From assembly GCA_964626755.1 (NCBI GenBank), contig CAZVGO010000028.1:248001-312000 (forward strand): a stretch of DNA of 64,000 bases. Direction: 5' to 3'. Made by a program: the position numbers and the translations under genes. Source of the stretch: JACDAV01 sp964626755. GTDB taxonomy: Bacteria; Chloroflexota; Limnocylindria; Limnocylindrales; CSP1-4. How positions within the stretch are numbered: the first letter of the stretch is position 1; each line of letters begins with the position of its first letter. Under the pieces are notes generated by a model. The model was not told where the DNA came from and did no database searches. It was given only the letters and a program-made list of their open reading frames with translations. Shown in pieces: positions 24,034 through 32,037 of the stretch.

Positions 24034-25202
24034 ACCATGAAGCTCGTCGCGGGATTCGACTCGAGAAGGATCGGCCGGTCGATTCTGAACCCCTCGAGGT
24101 CGGCCTCGGACGGGCTGGCCCCGTCCCCGATCCGCTCGGCGACGATCCGCCCGAACAGCGAGGCGTACTTGAACCCGTGCGCCGCCCCGAGGACAACGTG
24201 GACGCGGGGATGGTCGGGCAACCGGTCGAGCACGAAGTCGCGGTCGGGGGGCATCGTGTAGAGGCAGGTCTTCGTGTAGATCTCCGGGCCGAGCGCACCG
24301 GGCAGGTGCCGCCCGAGGAACGCGCGGGTCCGGCCGAGCGCAGCCGAATCCGGCTCGAACGTCCGCGTCGCGGGCGTGACCTCGCGACCGCCGACGTCCT
24401 GGGCGGCCTTCGGCCCGGCTTCGCCGTACGCCGGGAAGCCGTAGAAGCACGGGACGTCCAGCCAGATCCAGATCGGGAAGCGGTCCGGGGCGAAGTCCTC
24501 CGGCCGCGGGCACGCGAAGTACGTGACCTGCTCCTGGGTGATCGTCAGGGGCAGGCGGCGATCGAAGTGATCGAGCAGGTCGTTCGTCCAGGCATCGGCC
24601 GCCAGGACGACGTCCCCGGCACGGTACACGCCATCGCCCGTCTCGACCTCGATCCCGTCGCCCGCGTCCCGCAGGCTCGTGACCCGGGCATTGGGACGGA
24701 GCGTCGCGCCGTTGGCCCGGGCAAGGTCGCGGTGCGCGACGTTGGCGCGGTTCGGGTCGGCCAGCCCGGCGTCCGGCTGGAAGAGGCCATGGTGCTCGTC
24801 GGTGAGCCGCCACTGCGGCCAGCGGCGAGCGATCTCGGGCCCGTCGAGGTGCTCGTACGGCACCGATTCCGCGTCGAGGCTGGCCGAGTAGTCGGACAGG
24901 GGGATCGCCGCGTCCCGCGGCGCGACGTCGAGGCCGCCGGTCCGGGTCACGACCTGTGTCCCTGACTCGGCTTCGACGATTGCCCACGTCTCGTACGCCC
25001 GCCGGGCCAGGCGCACGTAGTGGGGCCGGTGATACGACAGCCGGATGATCCGCGAGTGGTCGCGCGAGGCGCCGTTGTCGTGGTCGAGGTCGAACTGCTC
25101 GAGCCCCAGGACGCGGTCCCCGAACCGCCGGCTGAGCCAATACGCCGCCGCCGATCCGAGGGCCCCGAGCCCCACCACGATCGCGTCCCAGTCGCTCCTC
25201 AT
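24030..25202 (-). CDS. FAD-dependent N-methyl amino-acid oxidase (sarcosine oxidase / SolA-like)
   Basis: A 390-residue monomeric flavoenzyme. The Rossmann FAD motif is IVVGLGALGSAAAYWL at the N-terminus. The covalent-flavin Cys of the MSOX/MTOX family is conserved in KTCLYTMPPDRDF, and the C-terminal GAAHGFKYASLFGR segment contributes to the active site. Such enzymes oxidise secondary amines (sarcosine, N-methyltryptophan, L-pipecolate) to imines, producing H2O2. I chose the ATG at 25202, which fits family starts; one at 25220 is the alternative. Neither has a strong ribosome-binding site. It overlaps the peptidase gene by four bases. Confidence 0.9.
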   Translation of the reverse strand: MRSDWDAIVVGLGALGSAAAYWLSRRFGDRVLGLEQFDLDHDNGASRDHSRIIRLSYHRPHYVRLARRAYETWAIVEAESGTQVVTRTGGLDVAPRDAAIPLSDYSASLDAESVPYEHLDGPEIARRWPQWRLTDEHHGLFQPDAGLADPNRANVAHRDLARANGATLRPNARVTSLRDAGDGIEVETGDGVYRAGDVVLAADAWTNDLLDHFDRRLPLTITQEQVTYFACPRPEDFAPDRFPIWIWLDVPCFYGFPAYGEAGPKAAQDVGGREVTPATRTFEPDSAALGRTRAFLGRHLPGALGPEIYTKTCLYTMPPDRDFVLDRLPDHPRVHVVLGAAHGFKYASLFGRIVAERIGDGASPSEADLEGFRIDRPILLESNPATSFMV

Positions 25203-25229
25203 CGCGGAGCTCGGACCCATTTCGTGCCG

Positions 25230-25337
25230 GCCACTCCGGGTGGCGGAGGTGGCATGAGTGCGCGTGACCTGCGGCTCAGCGCCCTCTGCGGCGAGGGCAC
25301 CGCGCTCACTCGTTCGGGCGCGGCCACCGGGGGTGGC
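25230..25337. repeat. Two small hairpins in the gap before the oxidase gene
   Basis: The 141-base gap between 25203 and 25344 holds two near-identical short hairpins, gccactccgggtggc (25230-25244) and gccaccgggggtggc (25323-25337), each with a 5-bp stem. They may attenuate or terminate transcription between the PhzF and oxidase genes. Neither is followed by a T tract. Confidence 0.3.
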
Positions 25338-25344
25338 ATCGCCG

Positions 25345-26025
25345 TCACAGCGTGTACTCGCGGGTCTCGAGGAAGCCGCACCGACCGCCGACCTCGACTG
25401 TGCCGTCCGGGCCGGGCCGGACGTGCAGCTCCGAGCCGACGCCTTGGCGAATCGTCAGCCGGCGGCCGAGCTTCGCGCCCATGAGGACGGCTGCGGCCCC
25501 GGTCGCCTCGTCCTCGGCGATCCCGATATCCGTCGCGAAGTAGCGGGACCGGAGCTGCCCGATGCCCGGGTCCTCCCACGCCCACGCGTACATGCCGGCG
25601 TCGCCCATCGGCGACGGAACGAGCGCGTCGACCTCCGCCCTCGTCGCGTATTCGACCAGCCGGATGCCGTGGACCCATTCGGCGCGGGCGCGGATCCAGG
25701 TCAGCTCGCCATCGCGCCACGTCTTCACCTCGCCTGCGGGCGGTCGGAGCGCCTCGACAGGCTTCCCGAGCCGGTTGAGCAGCCACGAGGTCCCGACGGT
25801 CGGGTGGCCCGCGAACCGGAGCTCCGTGCCCGGCGTGAAGATGGCAATCCGCGCCAAGCCGTCTGACACTGAGTCCACGAACACGGTTTCGCTGAACCCG
25901 AGGTCGGCCGCGACCGCCTGCCGGCGTTTCTTCGGAATCTTCGCGCCGTCGACGAAGACCCCGAGCGGATTCCCGCCGCTGCTCCCGGGCCCGAGGAAGA
26001 CCCGCAGCACGTGGAGCACGGTCAT
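25345..26025 (-). CDS. PhzF-family isomerase/epimerase
   Basis: A 226-residue PhzF-fold protein, shorter than the usual 260-290. It has the catalytic Glu46 in LGFSETVFV, the binding loop FAGHPTVGTSW and the second-half motif DEATGAAAVLMGAKLG. Members act as isomerases or epimerases of small cyclic or amino acids, the best known being phenazine biosynthesis PhzF; most are of unknown substrate. The ATG at 26025 overlaps the stop of the homocysteine methyltransferase gene by four bases, so it belongs to that operon. No phenazine genes are nearby, so a phenazine role is unlikely. Confidence 0.88.
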   Translation of the reverse strand: MTVLHVLRVFLGPGSSGGNPLGVFVDGAKIPKKRRQAVAADLGFSETVFVDSVSDGLARIAIFTPGTELRFAGHPTVGTSWLLNRLGKPVEALRPPAGEVKTWRDGELTWIRARAEWVHGIRLVEYATRAEVDALVPSPMGDAGMYAWAWEDPGIGQLRSRYFATDIGIAEDEATGAAAVLMGAKLGRRLTIRQGVGSELHVRPGPDGTVEVGGRCGFLETREYTL

Positions 26026-27023
26026 GTCCCTGCCTCGACCTCCGTGTGGCCGTGATACTCGTAGGCGGACATCGCCTTGCCGGTCGGCGACTTCCACTCA
26101 CGTTCCTCGCCGGAGAGCTTGCCGAGCGCCTTGGCCATGGCACGAACGTGGTTCGCGACGGAGCCGCAGCAGGAGCCGATGAACCCCACTCCGAGGTCGC
26201 GGGCACGGACCGCGTAGTCGGCCATCTCGGCCCGGGAGAGCGCTAGGTGCTCGAGCGCGAACGGGAATTCCGGCCAGGCGGTGAAGTCGGGTTTCTCGTC
26301 GGTCACGCGGTACGCCACGGGCTGCGTCGCGATCCGGGCGCCCGGCACGGCCTTCAGCATCTGCGTGGCCAGCGGCAGCGTTCGCTCCGGATCGCGCAGG
26401 CAGTTGATCCCGACGACGTCCGCCCCGGCGTCGACGAGCACCCGGGCACAAGCCCCGGCGTCGTCGCCTTCGTACGCCTTCGCGGCGACGTCCTCGAACG
26501 ACATCGTGATCACCACGGGCAGGCCGGTCAGCTTCGCCCGCTCGAGGGCGATCAATGCCTCGCCCAGGTAGCTGAACGTCTCGCCGATGACGAGGTCGAT
26601 CCCCTCCCTCATCTGGACATCGAGCTGGCGGTCGAACAGGGCGCGGACGCGGTCCGGCGACGCGGTGTCGGCCGGGTCGTACGCCCACGTCAGTGACAGG
26701 TTGCCCGCCACGAGTGCGTCGCCCTCGTCCGCGACGCTCCGGGCGACCCGGACCGCCGCCCGGTTGATGTCGTCGACTCGTCCGGCGAGGCCAACGGTCG
26801 CGAGCTTCTCCTCGGATGCGTAGAACGTCAGGGCCTGGAGGATCTCCGCGCCCGCCCGGAGGAACTCGCGATGGAGCTCCGCGAGTGCGTCCGGATGGGT
26901 GATGCTCACCTCCGGCGTGAACGGGCCGGCCTGGACGTAGCCGCGCTTCTCGAGCTCGAGCAGGTAGCCACCGTCGCCGAGGACCGGGCCGCGGTCGAGT
27001 CGTTCGAGCAGTCCCTCAGGCAT
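26022..27023 (-). CDS. Homocysteine S-methyltransferase / betaine-homocysteine methyltransferase family
   Basis: A 333-residue TIM-barrel methyltransferase. The three zinc-binding cysteines of the family are present: Cys208 in VVGINCLRD and Cys285/Cys286 in FIGSCCGSV. GDGGYLLELEKRGY at the N-terminus matches the family's GDGGxxxxLxxxG motif. These enzymes move a methyl group from betaine, S-methylmethionine or a similar donor to homocysteine, giving methionine. The ATG at 27023 overlaps the end of the NUDIX-like gene by eight bases. Together with the N-methyl amino-acid oxidase downstream it may belong to methylated-amine use, though this is inference. Confidence 0.9.
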   Translation of the reverse strand: MPEGLLERLDRGPVLGDGGYLLELEKRGYVQAGPFTPEVSITHPDALAELHREFLRAGAEILQALTFYASEEKLATVGLAGRVDDINRAAVRVARSVADEGDALVAGNLSLTWAYDPADTASPDRVRALFDRQLDVQMREGIDLVIGETFSYLGEALIALERAKLTGLPVVITMSFEDVAAKAYEGDDAGACARVLVDAGADVVGINCLRDPERTLPLATQMLKAVPGARIATQPVAYRVTDEKPDFTAWPEFPFALEHLALSRAEMADYAVRARDLGVGFIGSCCGSVANHVRAMAKALGKLSGEEREWKSPTGKAMSAYEYHGHTEVEAGT

Positions 27024-27330
27024 GTTGGTCCGATCGTAGCGAGGCCCGCGAATCGGGTGCGCCGCGTTGCGCCAGCCGCTCGAGCGCCACTGCCTGGATC
27101 GCGACCATCGACAGGACGTCGGTGATCCGCCCGTCCCGGGTCATCGCGAGGGTCTCCTCGAACGGCACCCGACGAACCTCGAGCTCCTCGGTCCCGTCAG
27201 GGGTCGCTGTGCCGTCCATCAGGCCCGTGGCGAGGTACAAGATCCCGGCCTCGTCCGTGATCCAGTCGTTCTCGTAGGCGATGCGCCTTGAGCGGCGGCG
27301 CCACGGGGACACACGCGGGAGATCGGCCAC
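27016..27330 (-). CDS. Internally deleted NUDIX (ADP-ribose pyrophosphatase-like) protein
   Basis: A 104-residue intact frame. Its start resembles the N-terminus of ADP-ribose pyrophosphatases (WRRRSRRIAYENDWI) and its remainder resembles their C-terminus (LYLATGL, EELEVRRVPFEETLAM, GRITDVLSMVAIQAV). The join falls after NDWIT, directly before DEAGILYLATGL. The roughly 80-100 residues holding the NUDIX box (GX5EX7REUXEEXGU) are missing in frame. It should therefore lack pyrophosphatase activity, though it may still dimerise, since the retained ends form the family's dimer interface. The GTG at 27330 has TACGAT six bases upstream. Either a decaying gene or a non-catalytic derivative. Confidence 0.75.
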   Translation of the reverse strand: MADLPRVSPWRRRSRRIAYENDWITDEAGILYLATGLMDGTATPDGTEELEVRRVPFEETLAMTRDGRITDVLSMVAIQAVALERLAQRGAPDSRASLRSDQHA

Positions 27331-27336
27331 GGAGTG

Positions 27337-27342
27337 ATCGTA
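27337..27342 (-). promoter_or_regulatory. -10 element TACGAT for the NUDIX-methyltransferase operon
   Basis: TACGAT on the minus strand ends six bases before the GTG at 27330, a leaderless arrangement. It faces the sigma-factor promoter at 27360-27365. Confidence 0.5.
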
Positions 27343-27359
27343 GCCGCGCCACGGGGGCG

Positions 27360-27391
27360 TACGCTTCCGTCGCCGGGTAACAACACCCGGC
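27360..27391 (+). promoter_or_regulatory. Sigma-factor promoter and 5' mRNA hairpin
   Basis: TACGCT (27360-27365) would start transcription near 27372. A perfect 7-bp stem with a six-base loop (gccgggt-aacaac-acccggc) spans 27372-27391, so it would form the very 5' end of the mRNA, three bases before the GTG at 27395. It could protect the mRNA or mask translation initiation. Confidence 0.45.
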
Positions 27392-27394
27392 CCC

Positions 27395-27976
27395 GTGCGT
27401 CGACAGTTCGTGGACGATCCGTCACCGGTCACCGAGCCCGTCGCGATCTCAGCCCACCGAGCGGGTGCTCGAGCGGCAAATGCCGACGCGCTCATGGCGG
27501 CCTACGAAGCGCACGAGTCGGCGATCTATTCGTTCGCCCTGGCCTCCACTCGCGATCCCGAGGCGGCCGCGGACCTGGTCCAGGAGGCATTTCTGCGCCT
27601 GCTGGACTACACCCGGTCCCACGACATGCCCGACAACCCCGGCGGATGGCTCTACCGGGTCTGTTCGAACCTGATCGTCAGCCAAGCCCGACGGCGGGCC
27701 GTGGCCCGCCGGTTCGCGCCATCGCTCGTCGATCGGCGCCAACCGACCGGGCCGGAGGGCGAGGTCGTCGATCGCGAGAGCGCGGCGGAGCTCAGCGCCG
27801 CCCTCGTCGGGCTGCCGGCCGCGGCCGTGGCAGGCCTCCTCCTCGCGGCCCGTGGCTCGTCCGGACGCGAGATCGCAGAACACCTCGGCAAGTCGGAGGG
27901 CGCCACGCGGACGCTGATGTCGCGTGCCCGCGCTCAGCTCCGGACGACCCTGTCCCAAGCGGAGAGCCGCCGATGA
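27395..27976 (+). CDS. ECF-type RNA polymerase sigma factor
   Basis: A 193-residue sigma-70-family factor. Region 2 includes AYEAHESAIYSFALAST and DLVQEAFLRLLDYTRSH, then GGWLYRVCSNLIVSQARRR. Region 4 has the helix-turn-helix ARGSSGREIAEHLGKSEGAT with SRARAQLR. The GTG at 27395 follows a 5' hairpin; an internal ATG (MAAYEAHESA, 27494) is an alternative start that keeps both domains. The stop overlaps the ATG of the anti-sigma gene (ATGA), the classic arrangement of a sigma/anti-sigma pair. It probably directs transcription of an extracytoplasmic stress regulon, including itself. Confidence 0.9.
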   Translation: MRRQFVDDPSPVTEPVAISAHRAGARAANADALMAAYEAHESAIYSFALASTRDPEAAADLVQEAFLRLLDYTRSHDMPDNPGGWLYRVCSNLIVSQARRRAVARRFAPSLVDRRQPTGPEGEVVDRESAAELSAALVGLPAAAVAGLLLAARGSSGREIAEHLGKSEGATRTLMSRARAQLRTTLSQAESRR

Positions 27977-29940
27977 TCTCTCACAGCCGCGTCGAGCTCC
28001 TCCTCGCCGAGGCGATCGACTTCGACCTCGCGGTCGCCTCTGCGCGGGAGGTCGCCGAGCATCTCGCATCCTGCCCCGCCTGTGCGGCATACGCCGCGGC
28101 ATTGCGCACGGACGCCGAGCGGGTCAGCCAGATGCCGCGGCACCACGCTCCGCCGCGGGTCCGCGCAGCCCTCGAGCAGGCGGCCCGTCGACCGGCCCGT
28201 CGTGCCGGTGGGCGAGTGCAGCTCCTGCTCGCCGCGGCTCTCCTCCTGGGACTCCTGCTCGGGGCGGCGCTCCTCGTCGGATCGCGGTTGCAGCGGCCGG
28301 ATGACCTGCTCCCCGCCTGGGCATGGAGCCGGCACGAGGGCACGGTCGCCATGCCCTTCGTCATGGGCGCGGGCAGCGGAGTGGTCGTCGGCTTCCGCGG
28401 CGACGAGAGCGGGCTGGAAGCGGTTCGATCGACCGACGGCATCACATGGACGGCCGTGGCGGCCATCGATCCCCTCGACAAGGCGCGCGTCGCCGCCATT
28501 GCCGCGAAGGCGGGCGGCGGTAGCGATGCATTCGTCGCGGTTGGCTCCTCGACCGAAGCATCAGAGATCGGGCGAGCAGCCGCCTGGGTCAGCGACGGAG
28601 CGGGGGGCTGGAATCGTGCTCCGGACGGGCCCGATCTCGGCAACGCCAGCGGCTCGGGCGGAAGCGACATGACCGCGGTCGCCTGGGGCCAGGGAAAGTG
28701 GGTGGCCGGCGGGGCCGAGTGGAACGAGAGCGTCGGTCAGGACGGCGTCACCTGGACGTCCCCCGACGGGCTCAACTGGAGTCGCGCCACGCTACCGGAC
28801 GCGGGTCTTGGGATCATGGGTCTCGTGGCGGGTGGTCCAGGCTTCGTCGCCGTTGGCTCGAGCGAGTCCGTCGAAGGGGACATGATGCCGGGCGCCCATG
28901 TGGGGATCTGGACGTCCGTCGATGGCACGATCTGGACGCGGGTCCCGGACGGCCCGATCTTCGCGAACTCCACCATCAGCGCCGTCGTCAGCGGAGGCCC
29001 CGGGCTCGTCGCGGTCGGCAGCACGATCGACCCGATCGACCCCAATGGGGTCTTCTTCCCCGCGATCTGGACATCCGCGGACGGGCTCACGTGGACGAAG
29101 GAGGCCACACCGACGGATCCAAACCCGTGGGTCTCAGTCGAGGGGTCGCTCCAGGGTCGCATCATCTCCAACGTCGTCGCAACGCCCGAGGGTTTCGTCG
29201 CCGTCGGCACGGAGTTCGGGCTGACTTCGAAGTTCCTCCAACGCGCCGTGGTCTGGACCTCGCGCGACGGGCGCTCGTGGGCGAGGGTTCCGCACGATCC
29301 CGTGTTCGACGGCGGCGAGGACTCGGGCTTCAGATACGGCATGCGGGCGGTTTACCTCATCGGGAACCGGCTGATCGCGACCGGAGAGACGCCAGGCGGC
29401 CCGACTGTCTGGGTCAGTCCGCCGGAGCCGGGCACACTGCCGGGGCAGGGTGGCACGACGCCCGAACCGGGAGCGACGGAGCCGGACGGTTCCGCGCCCG
29501 CGTCGTTCGATGTGGGGGCGGCCACGTTTCACGCAGACGCGTGTACCGCGCTCCTCGAGCTGGAGCTGGCCGTCGGCAACGGCGCCGGCGTGCGGGGCCC
29601 GGAGGCCAAGGCACTCTTCGATGCCCTTGATGCGCGCGATCCCGAGGCGATCCTGGCGGCAGTCCCGCCTGTCCGAAATCACCTAAACCGCGCCGCCGAG
29701 ATCGTCGCTAACTGGTCACGCTGGCCTCCCGGCGAGGAGACTTTCGGCTGGCTCAATCCGTTCGTGCCACAGCTGCTGACCAACGTCGACGACATCGAGC
29801 GTGACGCCCGCGCGGGAATCGCGCCGGATGCCGACTGGGTGGCGCTCATGAATGAGGAGATCGCGACAGGGTTCACGCGAATCCGCGAAGCGACGCAGGA
29901 GGCGTTCCGCCAGGCGCCGCCTGAATGGTCGGCCTGCTGA
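27973..29940 (+). CDS. Membrane anti-sigma factor with extracellular Asp-box propeller-like domain
   Basis: A 655-residue fusion protein. The N-terminal cytoplasmic part carries the zinc anti-sigma (ZAS) motif His30-x3-Cys34-x2-Cys37 in EHLASCPAC. A Leu-rich transmembrane helix (about 76-98) follows. The large outside part has at least five repeats of the form xDGxTWTxV (DGITWTAV, DGVTWTSPDGLNWS, DGTIWTRV, DGLTWTKE, DGRSWARV), resembling BNR/Asp-box beta-propeller blades. A Pro/Gly linker and a helical C-terminal domain (about 525-655) end it. It overlaps the sigma gene by four bases. Likely mechanism: the outer domain senses a ligand or envelope state and releases the sigma factor. Confidence 0.88.
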   Translation: MISHSRVELLLAEAIDFDLAVASAREVAEHLASCPACAAYAAALRTDAERVSQMPRHHAPPRVRAALEQAARRPARRAGGRVQLLLAAALLLGLLLGAALLVGSRLQRPDDLLPAWAWSRHEGTVAMPFVMGAGSGVVVGFRGDESGLEAVRSTDGITWTAVAAIDPLDKARVAAIAAKAGGGSDAFVAVGSSTEASEIGRAAAWVSDGAGGWNRAPDGPDLGNASGSGGSDMTAVAWGQGKWVAGGAEWNESVGQDGVTWTSPDGLNWSRATLPDAGLGIMGLVAGGPGFVAVGSSESVEGDMMPGAHVGIWTSVDGTIWTRVPDGPIFANSTISAVVSGGPGLVAVGSTIDPIDPNGVFFPAIWTSADGLTWTKEATPTDPNPWVSVEGSLQGRIISNVVATPEGFVAVGTEFGLTSKFLQRAVVWTSRDGRSWARVPHDPVFDGGEDSGFRYGMRAVYLIGNRLIATGETPGGPTVWVSPPEPGTLPGQGGTTPEPGATEPDGSAPASFDVGAATFHADACTALLELELAVGNGAGVRGPEAKALFDALDARDPEAILAAVPPVRNHLNRAAEIVANWSRWPPGEETFGWLNPFVPQLLTNVDDIERDARAGIAPDADWVALMNEEIATGFTRIREATQEAFRQAPPEWSAC

Positions 29941-29966
29941 GGATCGCGGCGACCGCCTCGGGTGCC

Positions 29967-29972
29967 TAAACT
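29967..29972 (+). promoter_or_regulatory. -10 element TAAACT before the CocE-type hydrolase gene
   Basis: TAAACT ends six bases before the ATG at 29979; there is no ribosome-binding site. Confidence 0.5.
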
Positions 29973-29978
29973 CGCGCG

Positions 29979-32018
29979 ATGCCGGCAAGCGAGCCTGTCT
30001 ACGAGGTTGAGCGGCAGCTCGACGTGCGGATCCGCGTCCGCGACGGGCTCGAGCTGTCGGCGAATCTCTGGCTGCCGGTGCCGCGCGACGGCGCTTCCGG
30101 CGAGCGATTCCCCGCGGTCCTCGAGATGATCCCGTACCGCAAGGACGACTGGCGCGCGAACGGGGACGAAGCGCGCGGTCGGTATCTCGCCGCGCGCGGC
30201 TACGCGCTCTGCCGGCTCGACATCCGGGGCACCGGCTCGTCGCCCGGGATCGCGCTCGACGAGTACACGGCCCGGGAGACACTCGATGGATATGACGCGG
30301 TCGAATGGCTGGCGGCGCAGCCGTGGTCGAACGGCAACGTCGGGATGTGGGGCATCTCGTACGGCGGGTTCACCTCGATCCAGGTCGCCGCGCTGCGCCC
30401 GCCCCACCTCAAGGCGATCGTCCCGATGTACGCGACTGACGACCGCTACACGGACGACGTCCACTACGTCGGCGGCTGCCCAACGGCGTCCGAGCTGACC
30501 CAGTACGCCGTTGCGATGGTCGCGAACAACGCGTTGCCGCCCCGGCCGTCCTACCGCGGCGAAGCGTGGCTCGACGAGTGGCGCGAGCGGCTCGAGAAGA
30601 CCCCGATCTGGCTGGTCGAGTGGCTGCGACAGCAACGCGACGGCCCGTACTGGCGGCAGGGCTCCCTCGCACCCGACTACGAACGGATCGAGGCCGCGAT
30701 TCTCATGTTCGGCGGCTGGATGGACTCGTACATCGACCCGGTGTTCCGGATGCTCGAGCGCTGCACGGCGCCCCGCCGCGCGATCGTCGGCAACTGGACC
30801 CACGAGTACCCGGACGACGGCTACCCGGGCCCGAACCTCGACTGGCTCCACGAGATGGTCCGCTTCTTCGATCACTGGCTGAAGGGCGAGTCGAACGGCG
30901 TGATGGACGAGCCGCCGCTCACCTGGTTCGAGCGCGAGTGGGCGCCGCCGGAACCGTTCCCGAGGATCTGGCCGGGCGGCTGGCGAGCCGAGTCCGTGTG
31001 GCCGCTCGCGAGCGGCGCGACCCGCGAGTGGTTCCTCGCCGGCGGATCGGAGCCGCTCCGGGGCCGGCTGCTCGCCAAGCTCGGACGAATCGGCGCGGAC
31101 GCATTCCGTCATCGCGCAACAGTCGGCACGCGTGGCGCGCTCTCGTGGGGAGCCGGCGGCGCTCCGAATGGCCTCGCCCGTGACCTCCGACCGGACGATG
31201 CCCTCGTCCCGACCTACACGTCCGATCCACTCAAGGCGGCGGTCGAGGTCCTCGGCATGCCCGAGGTCGTGCTCACGTGGCGTTCTCCGGTTCCGGTGGC
31301 AACCGCCGTCGTCCGTCTCCAGGACGTGGCCGCGGACGGCACGCCGGTCCAGGTCACGGCCGGGATTCTCAACCTCACCCATCGCGACGGGCACGATCGG
31401 CCGTCGGCGCTGCCGATCGGCGAGGCGGTCGTCGCGCGCGTGCCGATGCGCGCGTGCGGGTACCGCTTCCTCCCGGGCCATCGGATCCGGGTCTCGGTCG
31501 CCAGCGCGGCCTGGCCGGTGATCTGGCCGTCGCCTGAGCCCGCCGAATTCGAGCTGCTCACCGGTGGCGCTGCCGCGCGGCTCACTCTTCCGATCGTTCC
31601 GCCCGAAGGCTCGGCTGCCGTCCCCGCGTTCCGCACCGATCCGGCGGACATCCCGGTCGTCGGGGGTGGCTCGGACGATCCGCCCGTCTGGCGCGTCGCC
31701 GAGGACGTCCTGAACGGGACCGTGACGGTGTCGTCGTTCGAGGGTGGCGAGACGATCACCGAGGATGGCACTCGACTCTACGGGTCGGAAGGACACGAGA
31801 TGACGGCGTCGGACGCCGATCCCTCGAACGCCCGGATGGCGTCGGAGGTCGTGTATCGCCTGAGCCAGGACGGGCACGAGATTGTCGCCGAGGCGACCGC
31901 CGAGATGACCTCGACCGCAACCGAGTTCAGGCTGGCCGGTGGGCTCCGAATCAGGCTCGACGGCGCGTCCTTCCACACGGCCAGCTGGGACGAGACGATC
32001 CCGCGCGATCTCGCCTGA
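29979..32018 (+). CDS. CocE/NonD-family hydrolase (S15 X-Pro dipeptidyl-peptidase-like)
   Basis: A 679-residue alpha/beta hydrolase. The catalytic triad is visible: Ser in GMWGISYGGFTS (about 127), Asp in FGGWMDSYID (about 249) and His in GNWTHEYPDD (about 275). The C-terminal half has the jelly-roll PepX_C-type domain. Family members hydrolyse acyl esters such as cocaine, glutaryl-7-ACA or X-Pro peptides. The protein has no signal peptide, so it is cytoplasmic. Its own -10 element lies six bases before the ATG, so it is separate from the anti-sigma gene. The aminotransferase gene follows 19 bases after its stop, also with its own -10 element. Confidence 0.9.
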   Translation: MPASEPVYEVERQLDVRIRVRDGLELSANLWLPVPRDGASGERFPAVLEMIPYRKDDWRANGDEARGRYLAARGYALCRLDIRGTGSSPGIALDEYTARETLDGYDAVEWLAAQPWSNGNVGMWGISYGGFTSIQVAALRPPHLKAIVPMYATDDRYTDDVHYVGGCPTASELTQYAVAMVANNALPPRPSYRGEAWLDEWRERLEKTPIWLVEWLRQQRDGPYWRQGSLAPDYERIEAAILMFGGWMDSYIDPVFRMLERCTAPRRAIVGNWTHEYPDDGYPGPNLDWLHEMVRFFDHWLKGESNGVMDEPPLTWFEREWAPPEPFPRIWPGGWRAESVWPLASGATREWFLAGGSEPLRGRLLAKLGRIGADAFRHRATVGTRGALSWGAGGAPNGLARDLRPDDALVPTYTSDPLKAAVEVLGMPEVVLTWRSPVPVATAVVRLQDVAADGTPVQVTAGILNLTHRDGHDRPSALPIGEAVVARVPMRACGYRFLPGHRIRVSVASAAWPVIWPSPEPAEFELLTGGAAARLTLPIVPPEGSAAVPAFRTDPADIPVVGGGSDDPPVWRVAEDVLNGTVTVSSFEGGETITEDGTRLYGSEGHEMTASDADPSNARMASEVVYRLSQDGHEIVAEATAEMTSTATEFRLAGGLRIRLDGASFHTASWDETIPRDLA

Positions 32019-32024
32019 GGCGAC

Positions 32025-32030
32025 TAGACT
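32025..32030 (+). promoter_or_regulatory. -10 element TAGACT before the aminotransferase gene
   Basis: TAGACT ends seven bases before the ATG at 32038, leaderless spacing. Confidence 0.5.
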
Positions 32031-32037
32031 CGGGGCC

